From an uncultured Ignavibacteriales bacterium (lineage in GTDB: Bacteria > Bacteroidota > Ignavibacteria > Ignavibacteriales > Ignavibacteriaceae): a stretch of DNA of 12,208 bases. The position numbers were made by a program, and so were the translations under genes. The stretch spans positions 1 to 12,208 of the forward strand of contig CAJXGP010000016.1 of assembly GCA_913053915.1 (NCBI GenBank). The letters run 5' to 3'. How positions within the stretch are numbered: position 1 is the first letter of the stretch; every line of letters begins with the position of its first letter. Positions 1 through 7,963 of this stretch are shown in pieces. The notes beneath the pieces are model-generated. The model had not been told where the DNA came from, did no database searches, and saw only the letters and a list, made by a program, of their open reading frames with translations.

Positions 1-1370
1 AAATAAAAGGACAAATACTTTGTTTTGTAGGAGCACCGGGAGTCGGCAAAACTTCATTGGGCAAATCTATTGCACGAGCACTCGGTAGAAATTTCGTTCG
101 TATTAGCCTTGGAGGAATTAGAGACGAAGCAGAAATTCGCGGTCATCGCAGAACTTATATAGGTTCAATGCCCGGGAAAATAATCCAATCGATGAAAAAA
201 GCCGGAACAATTAATCCGGTAATGCTCCTCGATGAAATTGATAAGATGAGTATGGATTTCAGGGGTGATCCTTCATCTGCAATGCTTGAGGTTCTAGATT
301 CCGAACAAAATAATACATTTAATGATCATTATTTGGAGATTGATTATGATCTCTCACAAGTTATGTTTATAACAACTGCAAATGTCCGCTATAATATACC
401 TCTTCCTCTTCAAGATAGGATGGAAATAATTGAGCTTTCAGGTTATCTTGATTTCGAAAAAAGCGAAATAGCTAAAAGGCATATTATTCCGAAGCAACTT
501 AAAGCTCATGGGCTTGATAATAAAAATGTGATAATCGAAGATGCAGCCATAAAAAAAATAATAACCGAATATACAAGAGAAGCAGGGGTAAGAAATCTTG
601 AACGTGAACTTGCATCGGTATGCCGTAAGATTGCTAGGGATATCGTAGTAAAAGAATCAAGAAACGGTAAAGCAGGCGAAAAAACAAACTTTAAAGTTGA
701 TGAAAAGAAAGTTGAAGAATATTTGAAAATACCTCGCTTTAGGAAACACAAGCACATTAATGAAAATCAGGTTGGAAGTGTAACCGGTTTGGCATGGACA
801 AGCGTAGGCGGAGAAATATTAGATGTTGATGTTACTATCATGAATGGTTCTGAACGATTTATGCTCACAGGTCAGCTAGGAGATGTAATGAAAGAATCGG
901 CGCAAGCTGCTCTCAGTTATATTAGATCTAATGCAAAAAAATTAGGGTTGAATCCTAATTTTTATAAAGACAAAGAAATTCATATCCATTTACCGGAAGG
1001 TGCAATTCCCAAAGATGGACCGTCTGCCGGTATAACTATGGCAATGGCTTTGCTTTCGGCTGTTAGCGGAAAACCTGCTTCAAATAAAGTTGCAATGACC
1101 GGTGAAATTACATTGCGGGGCTATGTGCTTCCTATTGGCGGATTAAATGAAAAACTACTTGCAGCTAAACGAAATGAAATCCATACTATTCTTATCCCTA
1201 AAGATAATGAAATAGACTTGCAAGAAATACAGGAACTGGTTAAAAAAGATTTGGAAATTATCCCGATTCAAAAAATAGAGGATGCGATACCGTATGTATT
1301 TTCGAATTTTTCAACTAAAAATAAAGTAACAAAGAAAAAATCTGCAAGCCTTAAAAAAGTGGTCAAGTAA
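1..1370 (+). CDS. lon: Lon ATP-dependent protease, C-terminal part (5' end outside window)
   Basis: Lon unfolds and degrades damaged or regulatory cytosolic proteins as an ATP-driven hexamer. The frame is open from the first base (first full codon at 3), so the TTG at 57 is internal: the Walker A motif GAPGVGKT lies upstream of it, at fragment residues 10-17. Walker B (LLDEID), the arginine-finger segment PLQDRMEII and the sensor-2 GVRNLER follow. The C-terminal protease domain has the Ser of KDGPSAG (codon 1023-1025) and the Lys of [10 protein letters not shown] (codon 1152-1154). They are 43 residues apart, as in the E. coli Ser679/Lys722 dyad, so the enzyme should be active. About 455 residues are present. 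Lon is usually near 800, so the N-terminal substrate-binding domain and linker are missing. The tail after about residue 430 is Lys/Ser-rich. The stop codon touches the msrC start, which suggests coupled translation. Identification is certain; only the missing N terminus is unseen. Confidence 0.97.
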   Translation, partial: IKGQILCFVGAPGVGKTSLGKSIARALGRNFVRISLGGIRDEAEIRGHRRTYIGSMPGKIIQSMKKAGTINPVMLLDEIDKMSMDFRGDPSSAMLEVLDSEQNNTFNDHYLEIDYDLSQVMFITTANVRYNIPLPLQDRMEIIELSGYLDFEKSEIAKRHIIPKQLKAHGLDNKNVIIEDAAIKKIITEYTREAGVRNLERELASVCRKIARDIVVKESRNGKAGEKTNFKVDEKKVEEYLKIPRFRKHKHINENQVGSVTGLAWTSVGGEILDVDVTIMNGSERFMLTGQLGDVMKESAQAALSYIRSNAKKLGLNPNFYKDKEIHIHLPEGAIPKDGPSAGITMAMALLSAVSGKPASNKVAMTGEITLRGYVLPIGGLNEKLLAAKRNEIHTILIPKDNEIDLQEIQELVKKDLEIIPIQKIEDAIPYVFSNFSTKNKVTKKKSASLKKVVK

Positions 1371-1859
1371 ATGGCTGAATCAATTCTAATCAATAAAAGA
1401 CTTTCATTAGAAGGACAGTATAAGTTATTTATTAAACAAATTAAATCACTGCTTAATAAAAATGATAACTACCTTTCAAATTTATCAAATCTAACCGCAG
1501 CATTTAAACAATCTTTCGATAAAATAAGTTGGGTAGGCTTTTATATTTTCGATGGTAAGAAGCTATACTTAGGACCTTTCCAAGGTAAAGCAGCATGCAC
1601 TGAAATAGATATCGGAAAAGGAGCTTGTGGTACTGCAGCTCAGAAAAGAGAGACGGTAATTGTACCAAATGTAAATGAATTTCCAGACCATATATCATGC
1701 GATGCGGATTCCCGCTCAGAGATTGTTATCCCTTTAATTAAAAATAAAGAACCTTTTGGGGTATTGGATATTGACAGTACATTTTATTCATCGTTCAATG
1801 AAATTGATAAATTTTATTTGGAAGAAATTGCAAACTTTTTAATGCAAGAAATATTATAA
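1371..1859 (+). CDS. msrC: Free methionine-(R)-sulfoxide reductase (GAF-domain fRMsr)
   Basis: The enzyme reduces free (not protein-bound) methionine-R-sulfoxide to methionine with thioredoxin-type reductant in the cytosol. The 162-residue protein is a single GAF domain of the usual family length. It carries the signature YLGPFQGKAACTEI, the GACGTAA segment, HISCDADSRSEIVIPL and GVLDID. Its three cysteines, Cys76, Cys86 and Cys110, have the same 10- and 24-residue spacing as Cys84/94/118 of the E. coli enzyme (family knowledge). This points to a true reductase rather than a cyclic-nucleotide-binding GAF protein. The ATG directly follows the lon stop and has no Shine-Dalgarno sequence, so translation probably depends on ribosomes finishing lon. 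dnaX starts 12 bases downstream. The pairing with Lon suggests a shared role in handling oxidative damage, but that is inference from position only. Confidence 0.92.
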   Translation: MAESILINKRLSLEGQYKLFIKQIKSLLNKNDNYLSNLSNLTAAFKQSFDKISWVGFYIFDGKKLYLGPFQGKAACTEIDIGKGACGTAAQKRETVIVPNVNEFPDHISCDADSRSEIVIPLIKNKEPFGVLDIDSTFYSSFNEIDKFYLEEIANFLMQEIL

Positions 1860-1861
1860 TT

Positions 1862-1866
1862 AAGGA
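1862..1866 (+). promoter_or_regulatory. Ribosome binding site of dnaX
   Basis: AAGGA lies five bases before the dnaX ATG, within the 12-base gap after msrC. It is weak but correctly spaced, and it supports the chosen start. Confidence 0.5.
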
Positions 1867-1871
1867 TTTTT

Positions 1872-3572
1872 ATGTCGTACATCGTTACAGCTAGGAAATG
1901 GCGTCCACAAAAATTCAGTGAAGTAGTTGGGCAAGAACATATCACAAAAACTTTACAAAATGCTATTAAAAACAATCGTATTGCGCACGCTTATTTATTT
2001 ACCGGACCGCGAGGCGTTGGTAAAACAACAACCGCAAGAATACTTGCAAAAACATTGAACTGCTTGAACCCGGTTGATAATGAACCTTGCAATGAATGTG
2101 AAATGTGTAATCTTATTCAACATAATCAATCACTTGATATAATCGAAATTGACGGTGCATCTAATCGCGGAATAGATGATATCAGAGCCTTGCGCGATTT
2201 GGTTAAATATGCTCCGACAAAAGGTGAATATAAAATTTACATTATCGATGAAGTTCACATGCTTACCCGCGAATCTTTTAATGCATTCCTAAAAACTTTA
2301 GAAGAACCGCCTCCACATACAATATTTATTTTTGCAACAACAGATGTACATAAAGTTCCGTTAACTATAATTTCGCGGTGTCAACGTTTCGATTTTAGAA
2401 GAATTCAATTGGATACTATTAAACTTTTACTTTCTAAAATTGCAATGGAAGAAAAGATTACTATAAACGATAAAGCTTTAACTATTATTGCTAAAAAAGC
2501 TGACGGAGCCCTTCGAGATGCTGAGAGTTTCTTCGATCAAATTGTTTCGTTCTGCGGAAATGATATCAATCCGGAGACAGTTTCAAAAATGTTGAATCTG
2601 ATTGACGATGAAATTTATTTCACTATTTCCGATGCTGTTCTTCAAAAAAACTTTAAAGCTGTTTTTGATGTAACCGGCAAAATTTATGAAAACGGTTGGA
2701 ACTTTATAGATTTCATAAGCGGGCTTATTGAACATTTCAGAAATATTATGATTGTTGTTTTAACCGGAAAAGTTGATTTGGTTGAAACTGCCGATATTTA
2801 TAAAGAAAAATACTCCGCCTATGTAAATGAATTTTCCAAAAGCGATATTTTACGACTTCTTAATTTCCTGAATAAAACTCAGCAAGAATTACGATATACT
2901 CAAAATCAAAAACTAAAGATAGAAATCGCTCTGTGTCATTTAATAGGTTTGGAAAAAACATCTACAATTTCCGACCTGTTAAATCTTATTGAAAATAATG
3001 AAATAAAAAATTTGGAAGATAAAACGGATAAAAATGACTTTTCATCAGCTTATCCAAATAATTCGGATAGTTCAAAAAATTTAAAAGAAGTAACTACAAC
3101 TACCTACACTTCCCAAGAAACTAAATCTTCCGATAACAAATTCAAATCTATAAAATCTAGCTCAACTTCAAATTTTGCCGCTAAGAATTTTAATTTCGAT
3201 ACAATTTTGAAAAATTGGGAAAGTTTCGTTCAATCTATCAATGCTGAAAAGGGATTAATTCTCGGTCCAATGGTGCAAAATCTTAAGCCAATAGAATTTT
3301 CGGGGAACAATTTAACTGTTTATTGTAGTAATGAAAACAGCAAAGAAGAAATACTTGCTCAAAAAAATTACTTAGATAATAAAACAAATGAAATATTTGG
3401 CAAAAGGATATCTATAAGTTTTACGGAAAAAAAGATATCAAATAAGGTTGCTCCTGATATTCCTTCTGAACGACCTATTACTGAACAAAAAATCAAAAAT
3501 AATCCGGGCAATAAAGATGATCCGCTTGTAAAGACAATAATTCATGAATTAGGCGGAAAAGAGTTGATTTAA
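1872..3572 (+). CDS. dnaX: DNA polymerase III subunit gamma/tau (clamp-loader ATPase)
   Basis: DnaX is the ATPase of the clamp loader that places the beta clamp on DNA; the long tau form also bridges the replicative polymerases. In this 566-residue protein the N terminus SYIVTARKWRPQKFSEVVGQ is diagnostic. It is followed by Walker A GPRGVGKT (45-52), a zinc-binding set Cys64, Cys73, Cys76 and Cys79, Walker B DEVH (126-129), sensor 1 around FIFATTD, and the SRC motif (168-170). Domain III runs to about residue 365. A Ser/Asn/Thr/Lys-rich linker spans roughly 370-435, and a C-terminal domain containing ILKNWESFVQSI follows, so the full-length product is tau-like. A short AAGGA at 1862-1866, five bases before ATG, supports the start. 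An A AAA AAG heptamer in the reading frame at 3428-3434 could give a shorter form (see findings). It is the third gene of the lon-msrC-dnaX cluster. Confidence 0.97.
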   Translation: MSYIVTARKWRPQKFSEVVGQEHITKTLQNAIKNNRIAHAYLFTGPRGVGKTTTARILAKTLNCLNPVDNEPCNECEMCNLIQHNQSLDIIEIDGASNRGIDDIRALRDLVKYAPTKGEYKIYIIDEVHMLTRESFNAFLKTLEEPPPHTIFIFATTDVHKVPLTIISRCQRFDFRRIQLDTIKLLLSKIAMEEKITINDKALTIIAKKADGALRDAESFFDQIVSFCGNDINPETVSKMLNLIDDEIYFTISDAVLQKNFKAVFDVTGKIYENGWNFIDFISGLIEHFRNIMIVVLTGKVDLVETADIYKEKYSAYVNEFSKSDILRLLNFLNKTQQELRYTQNQKLKIEIALCHLIGLEKTSTISDLLNLIENNEIKNLEDKTDKNDFSSAYPNNSDSSKNLKEVTTTTYTSQETKSSDNKFKSIKSSSTSNFAAKNFNFDTILKNWESFVQSINAEKGLILGPMVQNLKPIEFSGNNLTVYCSNENSKEEILAQKNYLDNKTNEIFGKRISISFTEKKISNKVAPDIPSERPITEQKIKNNPGNKDDPLVKTIIHELGGKELI

Positions 3573-3685
3573 TTAGTTATTTAAAATTTTGCTGCTTTAT
3601 CAGCTTAACTTATTGAAATTAATAATATTTAGTTCATTATAAATAATTTTGAAATTTAGAATAATATTATTTATATTTAAAGATT

Positions 3686-4396
3686 ATGTCAAAAAAAATG
3701 GTAGTCGCAATTGATGGACATGCCGGAGCAGGAAAAAGTACTTCGGCAAAGTTAGTTGCTCAGAAATTAGGTTACCTATATATTGACACAGGTGCAATGT
3801 ATAGAGCATTAACATATTGGGCGATTCTAAAGAATGCTCTTGATGATTCCAAAGCAGTTACGGAAATAGCTGAAAAATCCGATATTGTTCTTAAATTTAT
3901 TGACGGAACTACTCAAGTAACTTTTAATGGCGAAGATATTACCCCGTTTATAAGATCGCAAAAAGTAAATTTGAATGTTAGTTTAATTAGCAAAATTGAA
4001 AGAGTGAGAGAAATTCTTGTTAAAAAACAAAGGGAAATGGCTGAAAATAATAGCGGTGTTGTAATGGAAGGAAGGGATATCGGCAGCGTTGTTTTTCCGG
4101 ATGCCGATGTTAAAATTTTTCTTACGGCTTCTATTGAACAAAGAGCATTAAGAAGACAAAAAGACTATGCCGATGCAGGAATTCAAATATCGCTTGATGA
4201 AATAAAAAGTAATTTGATTCAGCGTGATAATTTGGATTCCACTAGAAATATTAGCCCTCTGTTAAAAGTTCCTGATGCAATTGAAATTAATACATCTGAT
4301 TTAACCATAGATGAGCAGGTTGAAATAATATTAGAAAGAGTCAAGGAAGTAGTACGGCAAAAAGAGATCAAAATTCAATCTGACGACAAAAATTAA
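3686..4396 (+). CDS. cmk: Cytidylate (CMP/dCMP) kinase
   Basis: Cmk phosphorylates CMP and dCMP to the diphosphates with ATP, recycling pyrimidine nucleotides in the cytosol. The 236-residue product has the P-loop GHAGAGKS (11-18), the CMP-kinase signature IDTGAMYRALT (33-43), EGRDIG (128-133) followed by SVVFPDADVKIFLTA, and the arginine-rich RALRRQKD lid segment (153-160). Length fits the family, with a short charged C-terminal extension. The ATG at 3686 gives the family-typical N terminus just before the P-loop. No Shine-Dalgarno sequence precedes it; the upstream bases are only A/T. Cmk followed by rpsA is a widely conserved gene order (also in E. coli), which supports both calls. The 323-base gap before rpsA leaves room for a separate rpsA promoter and leader. 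Confidence 0.96.
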   Translation: MSKKMVVAIDGHAGAGKSTSAKLVAQKLGYLYIDTGAMYRALTYWAILKNALDDSKAVTEIAEKSDIVLKFIDGTTQVTFNGEDITPFIRSQKVNLNVSLISKIERVREILVKKQREMAENNSGVVMEGRDIGSVVFPDADVKIFLTASIEQRALRRQKDYADAGIQISLDEIKSNLIQRDNLDSTRNISPLLKVPDAIEINTSDLTIDEQVEIILERVKEVVRQKEIKIQSDDKN

Positions 4397-4533
4397 TTGC
4401 TGAGTTTTTTCTAAAAATCATTATTTATAAAATATCATTTCCATAAAAATGTATTCGATAAAGTAGGATCCAATTTTAGATTATGATTTATTAAAGTGAC
4501 TTAATAAGTAGTTCTTAACAAATTAAAAATTTA

Positions 4534-4561
4534 TTTATAAGACATATCAAAATTCTATAAT
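4534..4561 (+). promoter_or_regulatory. Possible rpsA promoter
   Basis: A perfect TATAAT (4556-4561) lies 16 bases after TTTATA (4534-4539), a 4-of-6 match to the -35 consensus. Transcription would start near 4568 and give a leader of about 150 bases that includes the structured region. The composition is so AT-rich that chance matches are likely, and many Bacteroidota use a different promoter consensus, so this is tentative. Confidence 0.25.
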
Positions 4562-4600
4562 ATTGATGTCAAAATTGGTTTGAGATTAATTAAATTTTCA

Positions 4601-4719
4601 ACTGCCTCGGCAGTGAAAAGCCATCAGAATTAACAAATGTTAAATTAAACTTTACTGTAATATTGTCTCCGGATGGCAGAGTACAATCATTACAAAAAAA
4701 TCTAATTTTAGGAGGATTA
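4601..4719 (+). promoter_or_regulatory. Structured 5' leader of rpsA with possible pseudoknot
   Basis: Several helices can be read in the sequence. A stable hairpin pairs ACTGC (4601-4605) with GCAGT (4610-4614) across a CTCG loop. A second hairpin pairs ATTGTCTC (4662-4669) with GAG-T-ACAAT (4679-4687; the T is bulged), and its loop exposes GATGGC (4672-4677). That loop is exactly complementary to GCCATC (4620-4625), so an H-type pseudoknot or long-range pairing is possible. CTGCC (4602-4606) could instead pair with GGCAG (4675-4679), giving an alternative fold. An unpaired A/T-rich run then leads to the ribosome binding site. Autoregulation by S1 is known for E. coli rpsA; a comparable role here is inference. 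I cannot say whether this matches a catalogued ribosomal-protein leader. Confidence 0.5.
4710..4715 (+). promoter_or_regulatory. Strong ribosome binding site deciding the rpsA start
   Basis: AGGAGG sits four bases before the ATG at 4720 and selects that start over the in-frame TTG at 4663. The TTG lies inside the structured leader and would add 19 residues unlike any S1 N terminus. It is the strongest Shine-Dalgarno sequence in the window; cmk, mtaB, msrC and the PduO gene have none. Confidence 0.85.
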
Positions 4720-6546
4720 ATGTCCGAAGAAACCAAAGATATGAAAAAAGGATTAGCAACTGTCTATGATTATGAAAAGGCTAAGAAACAATTCAACGAT
4801 GAGGAATATTCAGAAGAAGAATTTTTAGCACTAGCTAAACTTTATACCGAATCGTTCAAAGACGTAAAAGAGGGTGAATTAATAAAGGGAAAGATTGTCA
4901 GAATTGTGGGAGACAATGTAATTTTGGATGTTGGATTTAAATCAGAAGGGTCAATTTCTCTTGGTGAATTTCATATATCTGAAGAAGTTAAAGTCGGCAA
5001 TGAGGTTGAAGTAGTGCTTGAAAGTGTGGAAGATCGGGATGGCAATCTTGTTTTAAGTAAACAAAGGGCGGATTTCTTACGCATTTGGGAAAGAGTTGTC
5101 AATGCACATGAAACCGGAGAGATTATCCAAGGAAAAATTCTTAAAAGAATTAAGGGCGGCATGGTCGTCGACCTTATGGGTATGGAAGCATTCTTACCGG
5201 GTTCTCAAATAGATATTAGACCGATCCGTGATTTTGACGCATTTGTCGGTCAAACAATGGATTTTAAAGTTGTAAAAGTAAATGTTCCGACAGAAAATGT
5301 GGTGGTTTCTCACAAAGTATTGGTCGAAGAAGAAATTGCAGATCAAAGAGATGCTATTCTCAATAGCCTTGAAGCAGGTCAAATTTTGGAAGGTAATGTT
5401 AAAGCAATCACTGATTTTGGCGTTTTCGTTGACCTCGGCGGTGTCGACGGCTTGATTCACATCACCGATCTAAGCTGGGGTAGGATTAATCATCCAAACG
5501 AAGTTGTGAAATTAGATCAGACAATAAAAGTAGTGGTAACTGATTTTGATGAAGAGAAGAAAAGAATTTCACTTAGTTTGAAAAAATTATTACCGCATCC
5601 TTGGGAAAATATCAATGAGAAATATAAGATCGGTGATAAGGTTTCAGGCAGAGTTGTCTCTCTTACAGATTATGGTGCTTTTATTGAACTCGAAAAAGGA
5701 ATAGAAGGTTTAATACATAATTCTGAAATGAGCTGGACACAGCATATCAAACACCCGTCACAGGTTGTTGCAATGGGACAAGTTATCGATGCAGTTATTT
5801 TAAGCCTAGATAAAGAAGAAAAAAAAATATCACTTGGTATAAAACAGCTTGAGCCGGATCCTTGGGAATCTTTAATGTTGAAATATCCTGTGGGTTCTAA
5901 ACATACGGGCATCGCTCGAAATCTAACAAATTTTGGCGCTTTTGTTGAATTGGAGCCCGGAGTTGATGGTTTAGTTCATATTTCGGATCTATCATGGACA
6001 AAAAAGATACGTCATCCCGGCGAAGTTGTTAAAAAAGGCGAAAAACTTGATGTGATCGTTCTCGGTGTTGACGTTGAACAAAGAAAAATTTCTTTAGGGC
6101 ATAAACAAGTTGAAGATAACCCTTGGTTTAATTTTGAAAAACTCTATTCAGTTGGTACTGAAACAAAAGGTAAGGTAGTCCGAATAATAGAAAAAGGATT
6201 AATTGCCGAATTACCTGAGAATGTTGACGGTTTTGTACCCATTACACAACTGGCAAACAGTAAAATTAAGAACATTGCAAATCACTTTCCAATTGATGAT
6301 ATATTACCGTTAAAGGTTATCGAATTCGATAAGGAAAACAAAAAAATTGTACTTAGCGTAATTACTGCTCTTAAGAATAAATCTGAGGAGGAAGTTAGGG
6401 ATTACCTTGACAAACATAAACTCGATCGTGTTTCAACTCAGGAGATTCTTAATTCCGATACCGGAACAATTGGTCCGGTTGATTTTCCAATATTTGAGGT
6501 TACCGACGAAAACAAGAAAAACAACACGGATAAAAAATCTCAATAA
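4720..6546 (+). CDS. rpsA: 30S ribosomal protein S1 (bS1)
   Basis: S1 binds single-stranded mRNA on the small ribosomal subunit and helps load and unfold messages. The 608-residue product contains six S1 (OB-fold) domains, at about 50-117, 132-202, 218-288, 303-375, 390-462 and 476-548. The best-conserved copies show the pattern TDFGVFVDLGGVDGLIHITDLSW (domain 3) and its relatives in domains 4 and 5. Domains 1, 2 and 6 are more divergent, as usual for the ribosome-binding and terminal repeats. An acidic N-terminal extension (1-48) precedes domain 1, and a charged Lys/Asn tail ends the protein. The ATG is fixed by the AGGAGG four bases upstream. The gene follows cmk and is closed by a hairpin terminator at 6569-6600. 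S1 matters especially where Shine-Dalgarno sequences are weak or absent, as for several genes here. Confidence 0.97.
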   Translation: MSEETKDMKKGLATVYDYEKAKKQFNDEEYSEEEFLALAKLYTESFKDVKEGELIKGKIVRIVGDNVILDVGFKSEGSISLGEFHISEEVKVGNEVEVVLESVEDRDGNLVLSKQRADFLRIWERVVNAHETGEIIQGKILKRIKGGMVVDLMGMEAFLPGSQIDIRPIRDFDAFVGQTMDFKVVKVNVPTENVVVSHKVLVEEEIADQRDAILNSLEAGQILEGNVKAITDFGVFVDLGGVDGLIHITDLSWGRINHPNEVVKLDQTIKVVVTDFDEEKKRISLSLKKLLPHPWENINEKYKIGDKVSGRVVSLTDYGAFIELEKGIEGLIHNSEMSWTQHIKHPSQVVAMGQVIDAVILSLDKEEKKISLGIKQLEPDPWESLMLKYPVGSKHTGIARNLTNFGAFVELEPGVDGLVHISDLSWTKKIRHPGEVVKKGEKLDVIVLGVDVEQRKISLGHKQVEDNPWFNFEKLYSVGTETKGKVVRIIEKGLIAELPENVDGFVPITQLANSKIKNIANHFPIDDILPLKVIEFDKENKKIVLSVITALKNKSEEEVRDYLDKHKLDRVSTQEILNSDTGTIGPVDFPIFEVTDENKKNNTDKKSQ

Positions 6547-6568
6547 TTAAATTGATAATAAATTTAAC

Positions 6569-6600
6569 AAGAGCGGGATTTTCCCCGCTCTTAAAATTTT
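6569..6600 (+). terminator. Hairpin terminator after rpsA
   Basis: AAGAGCGGG (6569-6577) pairs perfectly with CCCGCTCTT (6584-6592) around a six-base ATTTTC loop, followed by AAAATTTT. It begins 22 bases after the rpsA stop and ends 12 bases before the mtaB start. The stem is strong and unusually GC-rich for this DNA. The T-run is only four bases long and delayed by four A's, so some read-through into mtaB is possible. Confidence 0.8.
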
Positions 6601-6612
6601 AAAACCAATCAA

Positions 6613-7941
6613 ATGTTAAAAACGGTTGCTTTACATACATTGGGTTGTAAATTGAACTTCTCCGAAACTTCAACTATCGGAAATCAATTTCTTCAAAGAG
6701 GATTTGATATTGTTGAATTTACCGAACAAGCGGATGTATATTTACTCAATACCTGCAGCGTTACGGAAAATGCAGAAAAAGAATGCCGACAAGTTGTGCG
6801 ACGAGTTCTGAGACAAAATCCTGCTGCGTATATTATTGTTACAGGTTGTTATGCACAACTTCGCCCAAATGAAATTGCCGAAATTGATGGTGTAGATGCT
6901 ATTCTCGGCAGTAAAGAAAAATTTGAACTTTTCTCAATTTTAAATGATTTTAATAAAATACATCTTTCATGTATTCATGTATCACCAATTGAAGAATTGA
7001 ATAATTTTGAGGGTGCCTCCTCTACAGACGCCGATAACAGGACAAGGGCTTTTCTTAAGATTCAAGATGGCTGCGATTATTTATGTTCATTCTGTACTAT
7101 CCCTAAGGCAAGAGGTAAGAGCAGAAGCAAATATCCTCAAGAAGTTCTAAGGGATTTCTGTAATTTACTTGATAAAGGATATAAGGAAATTATTTTGACG
7201 GGAGTAAATGTCGCTGATTATGGTAAAAAATTTAATACCAATCTTTTTAAACTGCTTTCTGAAATTGTAAAAATTCCTCGTAATTTCAGAATAAGAATTA
7301 GTTCAATTGAACCGAATTTACTTTCCGATGAAATTTTGGATCTTGCGGCATCCAGTGAAAAGATTTGTAATCATTTTCACATACCTCTTCAGAGCGGAAG
7401 TCCAAAAATCTTAAGATCCATGAAAAGAAGATATTCTACTTCTTATTATTCGGAATTAATTCATAAAGCAAAAAGAAAAATTGATGATCTCGGAATAGGC
7501 GTTGATGTAATTGTAGGGTACCCGGGAGAAACCGAAGAAGATTTCCAAAAAACCTATAATTTTTTGTGTGCCTTACCTATTTCCTATCTTCATGTCTTTA
7601 CATATTCAGAAAGACCGGATACTCATGCAGTTAATTTAGAAAACAGTGTTGATGTATACGAAAGGAAAAAAAGAAATAAAATGCTGCGTATTCTCAGTGA
7701 AAAAAAGAGATATCAATTTTACTCTTCGATGATTGGAAAAGAAATTGATGTATTATTTGAATCGGCAAATCATGATGGTACAATAAAAGGTTTTACGTCA
7801 AATTATGTCAAAGTACAAACCGAATATTCACCTGAATTGACTAATAATTTTGCTAAGGTTAAAATATCAAGTATTACAAACAAATTGTGTACGGGTAATG
7901 TAGTAGGGACTAAAAAATCAATTGACTTAAAAGCTTCTTAA
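6613..7941 (+). CDS. mtaB: tRNA t6A37 methylthiotransferase MtaB (radical SAM)
   Basis: MtaB inserts a methylthio group into N6-threonylcarbamoyladenosine at position 37 of ANN-decoding tRNAs, using SAM and two 4Fe-4S clusters. The 442-residue protein has the three-part architecture of the family. An N-terminal MTTase domain carries cluster cysteines Cys12 (LGCKLN), Cys48 (NTCSVTENAEKEC) and Cys79 (TGCYAQ). A radical-SAM domain has the CxxxCxxC set Cys154, Cys158 and Cys161 in DGCDYLCSFCTIPKARGKSRS, then SSIEPN, HIPLQSGSPKILRSMKR and the VDVIVGYPGETEEDF segment. A C-terminal TRAM-like region follows from about residue 375. The LGCKLN and NTCSVT forms favour MtaB over MiaB or RimO. The ATG at 6613 starts the MTTase domain directly and has no Shine-Dalgarno sequence. 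It lies 12 bases after the rpsA terminator; the next gene starts 22 bases downstream. Confidence 0.93.
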   Translation: MLKTVALHTLGCKLNFSETSTIGNQFLQRGFDIVEFTEQADVYLLNTCSVTENAEKECRQVVRRVLRQNPAAYIIVTGCYAQLRPNEIAEIDGVDAILGSKEKFELFSILNDFNKIHLSCIHVSPIEELNNFEGASSTDADNRTRAFLKIQDGCDYLCSFCTIPKARGKSRSKYPQEVLRDFCNLLDKGYKEIILTGVNVADYGKKFNTNLFKLLSEIVKIPRNFRIRISSIEPNLLSDEILDLAASSEKICNHFHIPLQSGSPKILRSMKRRYSTSYYSELIHKAKRKIDDLGIGVDVIVGYPGETEEDFQKTYNFLCALPISYLHVFTYSERPDTHAVNLENSVDVYERKKRNKMLRILSEKKRYQFYSSMIGKEIDVLFESANHDGTIKGFTSNYVKVQTEYSPELTNNFAKVKISSITNKLCTGNVVGTKKSIDLKAS

Positions 7942-7963
7942 TACTAAAATTATAATTAAAAAA

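Larger units (their letters stand above)
4397..4719 (+). other. Non-coding cmk-rpsA gap
   Basis: This 323-base AT-rich stretch holds no credible gene. The left part (to about 4540) shows nothing I can name; there is no strong terminator after cmk. A bulged inverted repeat (4541-4550 with 4563-4570) surrounds a perfect TATAAT. From 4601 onward the sequence becomes structured and acts as the rpsA leader, described separately. Confidence 0.6.

Noticed and set aside
57..59. TTG as the start of a short Lon-like protein
   Set aside because: The frame is open to base 1 and the Walker A motif lies upstream of this codon, so it is internal to a truncated lon.
3591..3604. GCTG-CTTTAT-CAGC hairpin after dnaX as a terminator
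   Set aside because: The stem is only four base pairs and is not followed by a T-run.
3644..3651. TAATTTTG before cmk, matching the Bacteroidota -7 box TAnnTTTG
   Set aside because: No TTG or TTTG box at the expected distance upstream, and such A/T-rich matches are frequent here.
4663..4719. TTG start giving a 627-residue S1 with 19 extra N-terminal residues
   Set aside because: The extension lies in the structured leader, has no ribosome binding site and reads unlike S1; AGGAGG four bases before the ATG at 4720 fixes the start.
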